NCBI RefSeq assembly: GCF_900129725.1
Contig: NZ_FQWQ01000001.1
Location: 3,100,001 to 3,164,000, forward strand
Length of the DNA stretch: 64,000 bases
Source: Chryseolinea serpens
GTDB lineage: Bacteria > Bacteroidota > Bacteroidia > Cytophagales > Cyclobacteriaceae
Reading direction: 5' to 3'
Both the position numbers and the translations under genes were made by a program. How positions within the stretch are numbered: the stretch's first letter is position 1; every line of letters starts with the position of its first letter. The notes below the pieces were generated by a model. The model was not told where the DNA came from and did no database searches. It saw only the letters and a program-made list of their open reading frames with translations. Of the stretch, positions 1-9,280 are shown one piece after another.

Positions 1-597
1 AAAGGTGTCGGCCAGTACATTGTCCAGTATGGCCGGTTTGGCCATTTTCCTTTTGAATTTAGACGCTAACGAAAAATAGTGTACATACCGGGACAACGGC
101 ACATATTTTAGTACGCCCTTTACCAACGCGAGCAGGGCACCGCCCGACAGTTTCTGATTGGCGTTATCGTTGACCGCTGCCGACACTGCGCGTGACAATT
201 GAACCAACGTCTGGCTACCCGTGGGTGATGTTTGTGTCCAGGGATCCGGAACAAAAAAAACTGCGCGCTTCAAATTATTGGCAGCATTAAACGGAGAAAC
301 TGCGCCGACCTTTAGTCCTTTTTGTTCGCCAATCTCCCAAAGTTGTTTCAATTCAGGGTGGTTAACAATATCACCCAGTCTGAAGATCTGGTGTTCAGCA
401 TACGACTTCCCCGTATGTATCGACACCCATTGAATCCAGGGCTCCAACAGTTCATATTTATCTTCCGACGTTGTGCGTGCATAACCGTAGGTCGAGAAAA
501 GATGTTTGAAGTTTTCCAAATATCCTCGATTTATGTACTCTTGAATGAATTCAAAGTTTATTTCATTAAGGCCAACCAGTATCGATTTTTTTTTCAT
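1..597 (-). CDS. Alkaline-phosphatase-like / type I phosphodiesterase family protein, 3' end cut by window
   Basis: The frame stays open for 199 codons from the ATG and runs off the left edge, so the C-terminus is missing. The N-terminus (MKKKSILVGLNEINFEF) and the stretch LEPWIQWVSIHTGKSYAEH at about residues 50-70 resemble the alkaline-phosphatase-superfamily proteins found in surface polysaccharide loci; the Ser/Thr in the WVSIHTG segment would be the nucleophile candidate. It is the last visible gene of the polysaccharide locus, about 120 bases after the preceding glycosyltransferase on the same strand. By context it may process a glycan or glycolipid, but the substrate is unknown. The family is a moderately sure call; the function is inference. 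Confidence 0.6.
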   Translation of the reverse strand, partial: MKKKSILVGLNEINFEFIQEYINRGYLENFKHLFSTYGYARTTSEDKYELLEPWIQWVSIHTGKSYAEHQIFRLGDIVNHPELKQLWEIGEQKGLKVGAVSPFNAANNLKRAVFFVPDPWTQTSPTGSQTLVQLSRAVSAAVNDNANQKLSGGALLALVKGVLKYVPLSRYVHYFSLASKFKRKMAKPAILDNVLADTF

Positions 598-719
598 AGA
601 GTCAAATCAAATTTAAAATACAAAAGCGGGAAATAGCCGAATCCATGCCGGGAGGCCGGAAAAGCGGTCCGGCAAAATTCAGGGCAAAGATATTGTCGTT
701 CGCGCATTTTAAAAACTGT

Positions 720-1547
720 TTATTGTCCACCGGCGGAAGCGTCTTTTTGCCTTAACAACCGCGTCAGAAAGGCGGTCAGTCTCGGCCCACCCAGCTTTTT
801 GAAATAGACCGTAAGATAAATGTAGCCGATCGCAAGCGTGTGATAGGCCCATTTTACAATGCTGAACGAATGCGCCAGCACAATTTGCTTTCGTTCTGTA
901 CCCGACCGAAAGACATGTTTGATCGATGCGCCCTCGGTGAAATCGAACAGGCAGATCACCCGATGGACTTCCCGAAATCTTCGGTTTGCAAGGTACATTT
1001 TGTATATAAAGTCAAAATCGCTACTCAGCTTGTACTCCAGATCGAAGGGAAATTGCCGCATCAGGGCCGTTCTTGTAAACGTCGCCTGATGGCAGAATGG
1101 CATGCGTTTCCACATGCTATTGAGAGGGGTTTTCACATAGAGAGTCTGAAATCCCGGATATTGGATCAGCGCGTCACCATAGAGCAGGTCGGCATCGAAC
1201 GTTTGGCCGTTAAAAAAATTCAGTGCAGCCTCGTCCAAAAACCTATCGCCACAATTCATAAAATTGATCCATTCACCCGTTGCCTTCCGGACGCCCTTGT
1301 TCATGCCATCATAAATGCCGCGATCTCTTTCGCTTATCCAAAAGTCAATTTGTGACGCGTAGCGCTTGATGATCTCCACCGTTCCATCCGTGCTCCCGCC
1401 GTCAATAATGACATACTCGAGGTTGTCGTAGGTCAGGTTCAACACACTTTGTATCGTTTGCTCGATAGAGGCCACGGCATTGAAGGCAACCGTTACTATG
1501 GTAACCCTTGGGTTGTTCGATGTGCCGGCGCTGTCTGTATTCGTCAT
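720..1547 (-). CDS. Family 2 glycosyltransferase
   Basis: A 275-residue GT-A fold sugar transferase. The N-terminal nucleotide-binding strand VTIVTVAFNA (about 15-24), IIDGGSTDGT (47-56) and DRGIYDGMNKG (75-85) are typical of the WcaA-like branch of family 2 that adds sugars to capsule or O-antigen units; NCGDRF near 98 supplies the metal-binding acid. There are no membrane segments, so it should act at the cytoplasmic face of the inner membrane on a lipid-linked repeat unit. It follows the methyltransferase gene by 46 bases in the same direction. Donor and acceptor sugars cannot be read from the sequence. Confidence 0.88.
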   Translation of the reverse strand: MTNTDSAGTSNNPRVTIVTVAFNAVASIEQTIQSVLNLTYDNLEYVIIDGGSTDGTVEIIKRYASQIDFWISERDRGIYDGMNKGVRKATGEWINFMNCGDRFLDEAALNFFNGQTFDADLLYGDALIQYPGFQTLYVKTPLNSMWKRMPFCHQATFTRTALMRQFPFDLEYKLSSDFDFIYKMYLANRRFREVHRVICLFDFTEGASIKHVFRSGTERKQIVLAHSFSIVKWAYHTLAIGYIYLTVYFKKLGGPRLTAFLTRLLRQKDASAGGQ

Positions 1548-1593
1548 TGATGTTCGTCTAGGTGAACGTCCGCTTACGTGGTTGAGCGTTCAG

Positions 1594-2292
1594 TCAATTT
1601 TTCCTGGCCACTATACCGATGATAATTTCATAGCTGGGATCGGAAAAGGCCAGTTCTTCCTTGGTCAGCTCGGTGGCACTCAGTCCTTCCAATGCTGCGA
1701 TAGACGCCAATACGTTGCCAAAGGTTGTAACCTCTACGTTGGCTTCTCCAAAGATTTCTCCAAAGCCTTTTTTGCAGCTCTCGCTTGTGAATCGCCAATA
1801 ATCTCCCCAACGGGAGGCGTCATATGTTGAGATCTGCTGGATACCTGAAACCGTAGCAATCAGAAATCCACCGGGTTTCAACACGTATTTCGAACCCTGG
1901 ATGGCAGCCTTGAAATCGTAGATAAAATTAAAAGTCTGCGTACACACAAACGTATCAAATCTCTCCTCCGGAAGCGTCTCTTGTTTGGTAAGATCGCCGA
2001 TAAAAGATCCGTCACCCTTATGTTCGCTGTAGTGAATGATGTCCGCCTGGGTAACCTGCTGGCCATGCCGTTGGGTATAGGTCCTTTCGGCCACTTCAAG
2101 TGTTCGTCCTTTTATTTTACCGGCATTCATGGCAACAAAATTGTCGATGTAATACCGGTGGATGGACTGATTTCCTCTGTCATATCCAAACACATTGGAT
2201 ATGGGTTCCAAATGCCTAAAACTTTTCCAGTTGGGAGCATTCAGTCTGCGGTTAATACCCTTAAGAATATTCCGGGCGATGTTGGCAATCAT
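1594..2292 (-). CDS. SAM-dependent methyltransferase-like protein
   Basis: A 232-residue protein with the layout of a class I methyltransferase: GRTLEVAE near 63-70 stands where motif I should be, FDTFVCTQTFNFIYD near 112-126 looks like the acidic motif II/III region, and YVLKPGGFLIATV near 136-148 is the standard post-motif strand. Motif I lacks the usual glycine-rich loop, so cofactor binding is less certain than in its neighbours. Similar proteins sit in capsule loci beside glycosyltransferases, where they methylate sugars or the chain end. A run of seven or more G residues lies just upstream, in the 40-base gap to the deacetylase gene. Confidence 0.7.
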   Translation of the reverse strand: MIANIARNILKGINRRLNAPNWKSFRHLEPISNVFGYDRGNQSIHRYYIDNFVAMNAGKIKGRTLEVAERTYTQRHGQQVTQADIIHYSEHKGDGSFIGDLTKQETLPEERFDTFVCTQTFNFIYDFKAAIQGSKYVLKPGGFLIATVSGIQQISTYDASRWGDYWRFTSESCKKGFGEIFGEANVEVTTFGNVLASIAALEGLSATELTKEELAFSDPSYEIIIGIVARKN

Positions 2293-2332
2293 ATAAAAAG
2301 GGGGGGGTTAATTAATGAGCTTCAATTGATGA

Positions 2333-3283
2333 TCAACCAGACCGTTGTTTCAGCGACGAGAGCCACTGCCTTTTGATACCAAACTTGATCCAATTTTTCC
2401 GGGTCACATTTTTCTCGATATCGATTGATACTCTGAAAAAATGATTCCCTTTGGAGTTCCTGAACCCTTTGGTGTCGAAGAAATAGCGGTAACCCAATAC
2501 GTCGCTCATAAAATTATCAAATAATCCATAATTCTCCGGCGCCAGGTAGGGGTACGCAAAACATAACGGTTTGGAGAACAATTCATCGTGTTCTTTGGGA
2601 AAGGTCAACTGATCTTTAATACTTTCATCTGTTAAACGATCGCTGCCCAAGATCTTTGTATGATTCCGCGTATGAAAACCGATGTGCACCCCTTGTGCTT
2701 TCAATTCCAGGATCTCCGCTTTCGACAAGAACATCGCTGTGGTGTCGTTGGTTTTGATCGTTGGAATGGTAAAAGCAGGGTTTGCCAAAGGATCGGTCAA
2801 AACGAACAACATATAGGGTAGTTGCCGTCGCATCATATAGGGATGCAATATTTCTTTCACGATCTTGAACCCATCGTCGAACGTGACCAGGATTTTTTTC
2901 CGATTGTCGTCCGCTAAATAGTCTTCGAGCCCGACAAAGGCATACCCCATTTTTTCGCACCAAACGACTAAGGCGTCGAACTCCTGCTCGGTGGGGTAGC
3001 GGTAATATTGGGCCACCGGGTGATTTGCATTACCGATAAGATGGCCATAGACAATGAACTTCCGAGGCAATACCTTTTTCAATACAGCATCGGGGATGGC
3101 CGCGGCAAGGGTGTTGACTATTTTGAGTTTTATATTTATGACTATTCGGGGCTTAAATGTTGTCGATATATCGCGTCTATTTTCAGGAAATTCTGCTCCG
3201 TGAAGTTCGCTTTCGCCACGGCATAGTTGGCGGCGATGGTTTCGGCGGAGGTAAACGAACTCCCCGGCAGTGCCTGGATACAT
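2333..3283 (-). CDS. Polysaccharide deacetylase (NodB-type, carbohydrate esterase 4-like)
   Basis: The NodB signature is present: ILVTFDDGF (motif with the catalytic and metal-binding Asp pair, about 131-139 of the open frame) and GFHTRNH, which gives the HxxxH metal pair near 207-213. The enzyme would remove N-acetyl groups from a glycan. The start is unclear. The ATG used here lies 142 bases inside the preceding glycosyltransferase and codes for about 50 residues that look out of frame. Family-like sequence begins near IKLKIVNTLAAAIP, where only ATA codons exist; the first TTG is at 3082 and still leaves the whole catalytic domain. The domain is certain, the N-terminus is not. Confidence 0.82.
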   Translation of the reverse strand: MYPGTAGEFVYLRRNHRRQLCRGESELHGAEFPENRRDISTTFKPRIVINIKLKIVNTLAAAIPDAVLKKVLPRKFIVYGHLIGNANHPVAQYYRYPTEQEFDALVVWCEKMGYAFVGLEDYLADDNRKKILVTFDDGFKIVKEILHPYMMRRQLPYMLFVLTDPLANPAFTIPTIKTNDTTAMFLSKAEILELKAQGVHIGFHTRNHTKILGSDRLTDESIKDQLTFPKEHDELFSKPLCFAYPYLAPENYGLFDNFMSDVLGYRYFFDTKGFRNSKGNHFFRVSIDIEKNVTRKNWIKFGIKRQWLSSLKQRSG

Positions 3284-4326
3284 TTTGCCAGCGCATCCGG
3301 TGTGTTCTCCTGCACGACGGAGACATTCCGTTCGTTGATGATCGGATTCTTGAACAACGGATTATAATACAATACAGGCTTTTCCAGCAACCAAGCTTCA
3401 AAAACGGGCCGTGGAAAGTGGGGTGCCGCAGCCCAAAACAGCAGCGCATTCGCGCGGGAAATGTATTTGGCTGGATTGCTCACCCTTCCATAAAATTTAA
3501 CCCGGTCGCCGACTTCGGGGCGGTTTAACAACGCCACGATCTCCGCAAAATAGGTCTTGCTTTCTAACGCGCTGAGCTCCGCGCCTTTCTCGCGGGGATC
3601 TACACCGCCCAATACCAGGAGTTCCACCTCAGAGGGGGCACGCATCAACGATTCCAGGATGGTCTTTCCTCCTTTGAGATTGAAAAGACCACCCAAGATC
3701 ACGATCTTGAACTGCTGGTCAGCAACGGGCCGGTTATCCGCCTCCGCATCCTGCTGGAACGCGTGTTCGTGTACATAATTGTATATTACTGTACTTTTTC
3801 CGAGATCGGTACCCAGCAACTCAAACTCATATTCGCTGATGTATATGATGGCAGCGGCCCATTTATTAGCCGCCTTTCTAATGAAGGACTTGCGCCACCC
3901 GAAATAGCCTTGCACCACATTTTCGCGTACGTGATAAATCACGGGGATAGAGAATCGGCGAAAAAACAAGGCATACAAAATCAGGACAGAACTATTGAGA
4001 TGAACGATGTCCGGGCGCACGGCCTTGACTATTTTCCGCATCTTCCAAAAGCTGATGCGGGTCATCAACAGCATCTTTATAAAACGAAGAATGTCCAACA
4101 CCGTTGCCTTATAGAAAAGGGCCGTATTGTGATTAAAACCCATGATGGGTGTCACAAAAGCTTCCGCACCGATCGCTCTGTATACATCGGCAATCTCCTG
4201 ATTCGGACAAGCCACTACACAACGGTATTGCTGCTGAACAGCATCAAGAACTAATTCCCGCAAGCTAACTACTGATCCGCCCATGGCGCCGGCGTGCTGA
4301 ACATACAGGATGCACTTTCCCTTCAT
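3142..4326 (-). CDS. Family 4 glycosyltransferase
   Basis: A roughly 394-residue GT-B retaining glycosyltransferase. The N-terminal domain opens with YVQHAGAMGGSVVSL, the glycine-rich loop common to GT4 enzymes, and the C-terminal domain holds PRPVFEAWLLEKPV, the Glu-containing nucleotide-sugar motif. I chose the ATG at 4326 rather than one 30 bases upstream because it forms an ATGA overlap with the stop codon of the preceding methyltransferase and gives the family's usual N-terminus. The overlap implies translational coupling in the polysaccharide operon. Donor and acceptor are unknown. Confidence 0.87.
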   Translation of the reverse strand: MKGKCILYVQHAGAMGGSVVSLRELVLDAVQQQYRCVVACPNQEIADVYRAIGAEAFVTPIMGFNHNTALFYKATVLDILRFIKMLLMTRISFWKMRKIVKAVRPDIVHLNSSVLILYALFFRRFSIPVIYHVRENVVQGYFGWRKSFIRKAANKWAAAIIYISEYEFELLGTDLGKSTVIYNYVHEHAFQQDAEADNRPVADQQFKIVILGGLFNLKGGKTILESLMRAPSEVELLVLGGVDPREKGAELSALESKTYFAEIVALLNRPEVGDRVKFYGRVSNPAKYISRANALLFWAAAPHFPRPVFEAWLLEKPVLYYNPLFKNPIINERNVSVVQENTPDALAKCIQALPGSSFTSAETIAANYAVAKANFTEQNFLKIDAIYRQHLSPE

Positions 4327-4946
4327 TTCTTCTTTAGAATAAAGAAACGATGCCATGACATTTCAAACACGCAAAACTCCTTTTCAATTTTAAATCCTGC
4401 TTTTTCAATGTCCGACCGAATTCGACCAACCGAATAATTCTTATTAGAAATGTTCCAATAGTGCTCGCCGTTGAAAGTCCATTCTTGTGACTTTAGCCGC
4501 GGTAACGTCCATAAAAACTTTATTTCGCCAAGGATCGGAAGCTGCATATTGAAGCGATAGGCCCGGTGCATGTCGGGCAACGAAAGAATAAGATGTCCAC
4601 TCACCACACGTCGTATCTCTGTTAACGCAGGAACAAAGTTTTCATAGGGCAAATGTTCCAGTACCTGACAGCAGAGTGCTACATCAAATGCATTGTCACC
4701 CACAGGGATAGACAACACAGAAGCCAAAATATCGGGCTCTAGTTTCGGATCGATGTCGATCGTGGATACCGCCACATTGTTCTTTTTTAGTACAAATTTC
4801 ACAAAGCCATTGCCTGTACCCACCTCCATGATGGTCTTTGGTTTCAAGGCCAATGCCGCATCGATCTGGTGCCAGAAACTATTAAATCGCCCCTTGTCAT
4901 TATAATTCAGGTCGTTGTAAACGGTATGTTCTACTTGTATGTCCAT
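4323..4946 (-). CDS. Class I SAM-dependent methyltransferase
   Basis: A 207-residue protein with a classic motif I, IMEVGTGNGFV (39-49), an acidic STIDIDPK (61-68), and FDVALCCQVLEHLPYENF near 88-105, which together mark a Methyltransf_11-type Rossmann domain. The C-terminal part is short and its substrate is not evident. Its location between the Wzx flippase and a GT4 gene, coupled to the latter by ATGA, suggests it methylates a sugar of the repeat unit or another small molecule of the pathway. The family is certain, the substrate unknown. Confidence 0.85.
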   Translation of the reverse strand: MDIQVEHTVYNDLNYNDKGRFNSFWHQIDAALALKPKTIMEVGTGNGFVKFVLKKNNVAVSTIDIDPKLEPDILASVLSIPVGDNAFDVALCCQVLEHLPYENFVPALTEIRRVVSGHLILSLPDMHRAYRFNMQLPILGEIKFLWTLPRLKSQEWTFNGEHYWNISNKNYSVGRIRSDIEKAGFKIEKEFCVFEMSWHRFFILKKK

Positions 4947-4985
4947 AATAAATAGCCTATTCTACAGAAATTTAAACATTAATCC

Positions 4986-6353
4986 TCAATCGGTTTTATT
5001 AAATGTGCTAAATCCTTTGATCAGCCTGCCGGGAAGGGACCAGAGATTCAAGGCCCTGGAAAATTGAAGAAAAGCAGGTCTTGTTTTTTTTCTTAACAGG
5101 AGACTAAAATAGTAGGCGTACGCGTACGCGATCAACGTGGCGATCGCACCACCCACCAGCCCCAACTTGGGGATCAAAACAAGATTGAGCAGTATATTGA
5201 TCAAGGCAGCGACGACGTAGCTATACATCCGGAATTTTTGGAGATTCTCCGTAAAAATCCATTTGCTGTTTGCCACCCCAACAAACACAAAAACACTAGA
5301 CCAAATGTAGATGGATGTCAAATTGCCAGCCGGCACAAAATCTTCGCCAAAAATAATTTTTACTGCAAAGCCCGAAAGAAAAGTCATCGGTATGGCAATC
5401 GACACGGAAATAAAAACCATAAGGTCGTATAACCACTGCAGGCGGTTCATGTATAAGGTCTCACTGGCGTTTTTTGAACTCACAATGGCGGGAAACAAAG
5501 ATGCTGATATCGCCACTGGAATAAAATTCCACATCTCACTCAGCCGTACAGCCACGCCGTAATAACCGTTTGCCTCGTCACCCAACATCCACTTCACCAT
5601 AACCTGATCGATTTTCATATAAACCGAAACCGCTACCGAAGCAAAGATGAGAGGCCATACATCGATCAGCAGATTTCGCGCGATGGGGAGGTCGAACTTC
5701 CAATCTGAAAAACGATGCCCGCTTTTTACAAAAAAAATAACCGAACCGATCGCTACGATCATAAAGTCCAGGCTATAGGTCACGGCAAACCACTCCAGCG
5801 AGGCTTCCCTTTGCACGAGCGCAATACGACACAGCGACACCGTGGCCAGCGCCGCAATCTGACTCCACACCAAATACTTTGACCAAACTTTGGATTGGAA
5901 AAAATATTCGATCACCCGCAAGGTTTCAAAAACCGTTCCTCCAGCAATGATGTAGATCATCTTCTTCGTCAGTGGATCGGCCGTCGTTACCTGTGCCAGC
6001 ACAATCAGACAAATAAACACCAGCAGGCCTGCGCAAAGTTTTAACGCAAAGGCTGTCCCAAGAATCCGTTGCCTTTTGTCTTCGTGGCGAATCAATTCAC
6101 GCACCAGTATGGATTCCATTCCCAAGTCACCCACAACTGAAAGTAGTGTCACCAGGCTGATCGCATAGTTCAACAATCCGTATCGGGATGGTCCGAGGTA
6201 GCGGGCCACGTAGGCACCTACAAACAACCCTGCAATGATCCGAAGTATTTTCTCCAGGAACATCCACCCCGTATTAAAAAAATATTTTCGTATTCCGGGG
6301 TGTGACGATACGACCCGAGTTTTCTCAATGAGTTGGCGATATTGTGTCTTCAA
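4986..6353 (-). CDS. Wzx-type polysaccharide flippase (MATE/MVF superfamily)
   Basis: A 455-residue integral membrane protein with about 12 to 14 hydrophobic segments by eye. The N-terminal half holds GLFVGAYVARYLGPSRYGLL, the conserved segment of the RfbX/Wzx oligosaccharide flippases. It would move the undecaprenyl-linked repeat unit across the inner membrane. A Wzx together with the downstream glycosyltransferases and the divergent Wzz-like gene points to a Wzy-dependent pathway, although no obvious Wzy polymerase was recognised in this window. The gene lies 67 bases after the GtrA gene on the same strand. Confidence 0.88.
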   Translation of the reverse strand: MKTQYRQLIEKTRVVSSHPGIRKYFFNTGWMFLEKILRIIAGLFVGAYVARYLGPSRYGLLNYAISLVTLLSVVGDLGMESILVRELIRHEDKRQRILGTAFALKLCAGLLVFICLIVLAQVTTADPLTKKMIYIIAGGTVFETLRVIEYFFQSKVWSKYLVWSQIAALATVSLCRIALVQREASLEWFAVTYSLDFMIVAIGSVIFFVKSGHRFSDWKFDLPIARNLLIDVWPLIFASVAVSVYMKIDQVMVKWMLGDEANGYYGVAVRLSEMWNFIPVAISASLFPAIVSSKNASETLYMNRLQWLYDLMVFISVSIAIPMTFLSGFAVKIIFGEDFVPAGNLTSIYIWSSVFVFVGVANSKWIFTENLQKFRMYSYVVAALINILLNLVLIPKLGLVGGAIATLIAYAYAYYFSLLLRKKTRPAFLQFSRALNLWSLPGRLIKGFSTFNKTD

Positions 6354-6420
6354 AACAGGCTCGCAAGAATTTTGTAAACTAACACGGGATTAAAATTTGT
6401 GGTGAATACCACCAGCCATT

Positions 6421-6861
6421 TCAGCGCTTTGAGAAAAAACCCTTCACCGCGCTGTTAAACACAAAGTATTTCCGGGTAAAGAAATTCCATATCACCACAA
6501 AGAAAATCGCAACAAGCTTCGAGACCAGGTAGTCCTGATGCCACCGATCAACGCCAACCCACATCACCAACTGGCTGATCAACAAACCGCAGGTCACGAA
6601 GAACATGAACAGGGCAAACTCCACACGTTTGCGTTCGCCCGTGCGTTCAAAGACCCATTTGCGGCTCAGCAGATAGTTCAAAATACAGGTGATCAGAAAA
6701 GCGAAGAGATTGCCCATCAGGGGCGTCATGGCAAATTGCTCGACAAATACAATCAATAAAAGTGTCTCCAGAGCAGCCGACGTAACCCCAACGATGACGT
6801 ATCTAAAAAACGTGCCTTGCAAAAACTTCTTAACCATGTATTCCACTTTGTCTGGCCTCAA
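6421..6861 (-). CDS. GtrA-family membrane protein
   Basis: A 146-residue protein with four hydrophobic helices and the GtrA signature: FFRYVIVGVTSAALE near 17-31 in helix 1 and LLSRKWVFE near 63-71, followed by another paired set of helices ending in the aromatic- and basic-rich FTRKYFVFN. The GtrA family is thought to help flip or position polyprenyl-phosphate-linked sugars. It is separated by three bases from the rfbD gene and precedes Wzx, in keeping with a role in the same polysaccharide pathway. A GtrB-like transferase occurs about 31 kb away in the second glycan cluster rather than beside it. Confidence 0.87.
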   Translation of the reverse strand: MRPDKVEYMVKKFLQGTFFRYVIVGVTSAALETLLLIVFVEQFAMTPLMGNLFAFLITCILNYLLSRKWVFERTGERKRVEFALFMFFVTCGLLISQLVMWVGVDRWHQDYLVSKLVAIFFVVIWNFFTRKYFVFNSAVKGFFSKR

Positions 6862-6864
6862 TCG

Positions 6865-7737
6865 TTATGCTCCTTGATTCAATTTATCGATACAAATCTT
6901 CAGACTCTCCGACCAGTGGGGAATCTGAACCGCAAAAGTAGCCTTAATTTTAGACTTATCCAGCAAACTGAATTTCGGGCGAACGGCGGCTGTTTTGTAT
7001 TGTGCCGTTGAAATCGGTTGAATACGACAGTTGAGCCCGCTTTCCTGCACCAGGAAATAAGCAAAGTCGTACCAGGACGTTACGCCTTCGTTGGTAAAAT
7101 GATAGACCCCGGGCTCATCCGCCTGGCCCCGGTGAATAGCATCCACAATTTGCAACAAGGCTGAGGCCAGGTCATAGGCATAGGTTGGTGTGCCTATCTG
7201 GTCACAGACCACGCCCAACATTTCGCGCTGGCTGGCCAGGTGGCGAATGCTCTTCACAAAATTCTTCCCAAAAGACGAGTAGACCCAGGCCGTGCGAATG
7301 ACATAGGCATTGCTCAAAATGGACAACACGTGATGTTCACCTTCCAACTTCGACTTTCCATAGACCGACACCGGATTAGGTTGGACCGTCTCCGTGATCG
7401 GCTGATTGGCCTCACCGTCGAAAACATAGTCGGTACTGATGTGGATCAGACGGATCTTTTTCTCCAGGCAGATCTCGGCCAGCGTTTTCACGGCGCCGGC
7501 ATTGATGGCATAGGCCAACGCAACTTCCTCTTCCGCTTTATCGACGGCGGTGTAGGCAGCACAGTGAATAAGAAAATCGAAATGCTTATCGGCAAAATAA
7601 GCGCGGATCGACACCTCTTCTGCGAGGTTCACTTCCTCCACATCGATGAAGGTGAAATCGAATTGCCGATACAGAGCCGAGAGAAGCTTCAGTTCACTCC
7701 CCAATTGTCCGTTGCTGCCAGTGACCAGTATTTTCAC
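6865..7737 (-). CDS. rfbD: dTDP-4-dehydrorhamnose reductase
   Basis: A 290-residue short-chain dehydrogenase of the RmlD type, the last step of dTDP-L-rhamnose synthesis. It shows TGSNGQLGSEL (6-16, NAD(P)-binding glycine motif), HISTDYVFDG (catalytic Ser/Thr region near 98-107) and SVYGKSKLEGE (Tyr and Lys of the active site near 126-136). The length is normal for the family. RmlA, RmlB and RmlC are not in the window, so they must be encoded elsewhere, possibly beyond the left edge, for rhamnose to be made. It is immediately followed by the GtrA gene. Confidence 0.9.
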   Translation of the reverse strand: MKILVTGSNGQLGSELKLLSALYRQFDFTFIDVEEVNLAEEVSIRAYFADKHFDFLIHCAAYTAVDKAEEEVALAYAINAGAVKTLAEICLEKKIRLIHISTDYVFDGEANQPITETVQPNPVSVYGKSKLEGEHHVLSILSNAYVIRTAWVYSSFGKNFVKSIRHLASQREMLGVVCDQIGTPTYAYDLASALLQIVDAIHRGQADEPGVYHFTNEGVTSWYDFAYFLVQESGLNCRIQPISTAQYKTAAVRPKFSLLDKSKIKATFAVQIPHWSESLKICIDKLNQGA

Positions 7738-7787
7738 GTGATTGAAAATTTATAAGATTTCGTATCGTTGATAAACTCCGTTTATTT

Positions 7788-8699
7788 TCACGGCTTCTTG
7801 GTCAATGCCTTGTTACGAATGTCGTACGCCAGCTCGATAGAAGGCTTGGCTTCGCGCAGCCCGAACGCATTGCCTTTCAAAATTTCGGCATAGCTCTTGG
7901 TGTGCAGGTCGGTGAAACCGTCGCTGAATTCGATCTCTTCACCCTCCATGCTCAATGTGCGGAACGTTCGCTTGCCCTGCGCTTTCACCTCGGCCGGAAT
8001 GTCTTCGTAATCGATGCTGAGAAACCAATTGACCCGCGCTTTTTCTAACGTAATGTAACCGGACCCCTGGCTTGGCGTGAGGCTGTACACCTCGTTGCTT
8101 TTCACGCTTCCAAAAATCCACATCAGCATATCAAAAAAATGAATGCCGATGTTGGTGGCGATCCCGCCGGACTTCGAAATATCGCCCTTCCAGCTGCTTT
8201 GGTACCAGTGACCACGCGAGGTCATATACTTCAGGTCAACATCGAAGACCTTATCCTTCGGACTGTTCAACACTCTTTCACGCAGCGCGATGATACTGGG
8301 GTGAAGCCTCAGCTGCAGAATGGTATTCACCTTGTTGCCGGTCTCCTTTTCTATTTCCTCGAGCGCGTCGAGGTTCCAGGGGTTCAGCACCAACGGCTTT
8401 TCACAAATGGCATTGGCACCATACCGCAATGCAAAGCGAATGTGAGAGTCGTGCAAATAATTTGGCGAGCAGATGGTGATGTAGTCCACCTTCTCTCCTT
8501 TTCGTTTCAGTTTGTCGAGGTGGCGATCGAAGCGCTCAAACTCCGTGAAGAAATCGGCATTTGGGAAATAGGAATCCAACACCCCCACGTTGTCGTGCTT
8601 GTCGAGCGCAGCCACCAGGTTGCTTCCCGTATCTTTCAATGCCTTAAGGTGGCGGGGCGCGATGAAACCCGCGGCGCCGATCAATGCAAAATTTTTCAT
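7788..8699 (-). CDS. wbpB: Gfo/Idh/MocA-type sugar nucleotide oxidoreductase, WbpB/WlbA-like
   Basis: A 303-residue NAD-dependent oxidase with [14 protein letters not shown] (8-21) and the CEKPLVL motif (Glu-Lys-Pro at 100-102) of the family. The variant nucleotide loop [10 protein letters not shown] is characteristic of WbpB/WlbA, which oxidise C3 of UDP-N-acetyl-glucosaminuronic acid. The start ATG overlaps the stop of the acetyltransferase gene as ATGA. With the adjacent WbpD and WbpE homologues it forms the middle of the pathway to UDP-2,3-diacetamido-2,3-dideoxyglucuronate. The gene assignment rests on both motif and context. Confidence 0.85.
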   Translation of the reverse strand: MKNFALIGAAGFIAPRHLKALKDTGSNLVAALDKHDNVGVLDSYFPNADFFTEFERFDRHLDKLKRKGEKVDYITICSPNYLHDSHIRFALRYGANAICEKPLVLNPWNLDALEEIEKETGNKVNTILQLRLHPSIIALRERVLNSPKDKVFDVDLKYMTSRGHWYQSSWKGDISKSGGIATNIGIHFFDMLMWIFGSVKSNEVYSLTPSQGSGYITLEKARVNWFLSIDYEDIPAEVKAQGKRTFRTLSMEGEEIEFSDGFTDLHTKSYAEILKGNAFGLREAKPSIELAYDIRNKALTKKP

Positions 8700-9280
8700 T
8701 CTTCTATTTTAGAAACCACTCCATCCTGAAGCCGGTAGCGTTGCTTGCTTTCGGGGCAAATGGCTACGCCTTCTTTGAAACTCAGTTTATGTCCATACTC
8801 GCTCATCCAGCCGTTTTGCCGCGCTGGATTACCGACGACGAGCGCATAGGCCGGCACCGTCTTGGTAACTACAGCACCTGCGCCGATAAAAGCATATTCA
8901 CCAATGTCGTGACCACAAACAATGGTAGCGTTTGCCCCAATGGTGGCACCTCGCTTCACCCGCGTTTTTGCATATTGATTTTTCCGGTTCACTGCACTTC
9001 GCGGGTTGGTCACGTTGGTGAACACCATGGAAGGTCCCAAAAAAACATCGTCGTCGCACGTCACGCCGGTGTAGATGGAGACGTTGTTCTGCACCTTCAC
9101 ATTTTTTCCCAGCACCACTTCGGGTGAGATCACCACATTTTGGCCGATGTTACAATTCTCGCCGATCTTGCAATGCGGCATAATGTGCGAGAAGTGCCAG
9201 ATCTTTGTTCCCTTTCCTATTTCGCAGCCCTCGTCCAGCACGGCTGTGGGGTGAACATAAAATTCCTTTGCGTCGGTCAT
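8696..9280 (-). CDS. wbpD: UDP-2-acetamido-3-amino-uronate N-acetyltransferase, WbpD-like
   Basis: A 194-residue left-handed beta-helix acyltransferase. Hexapeptide repeats run almost the whole length, from [19 protein letters not shown] near 10-28 to the [15 protein letters not shown] stretch near 127-142. The start [13 protein letters not shown] and the IWHFSHI segment are typical of WbpD/WlbB, which acetylates the 3-amino group using acetyl-CoA, probably as a trimer in the cytosol. It overlaps both neighbours by ATGA junctions, so WbpE, WbpD and WbpB are probably translated as a coupled set. Confidence 0.88.
   Translation of the reverse strand: MTDAKEFYVHPTAVLDEGCEIGKGTKIWHFSHIMPHCKIGENCNIGQNVVISPEVVLGKNVKVQNNVSIYTGVTCDDDVFLGPSMVFTNVTNPRSAVNRKNQYAKTRVKRGATIGANATIVCGHDIGEYAFIGAGAVVTKTVPAYALVVGNPARQNGWMSEYGHKLSFKEGVAICPESKQRYRLQDGVVSKIEE

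Noticed and set aside
2293-2332. Run of G residues as a possible phase-variable tract
   Set aside because: It lies between two genes and is about eight bases long; length variation cannot be judged from a single sequence, and it is not in a coding region.
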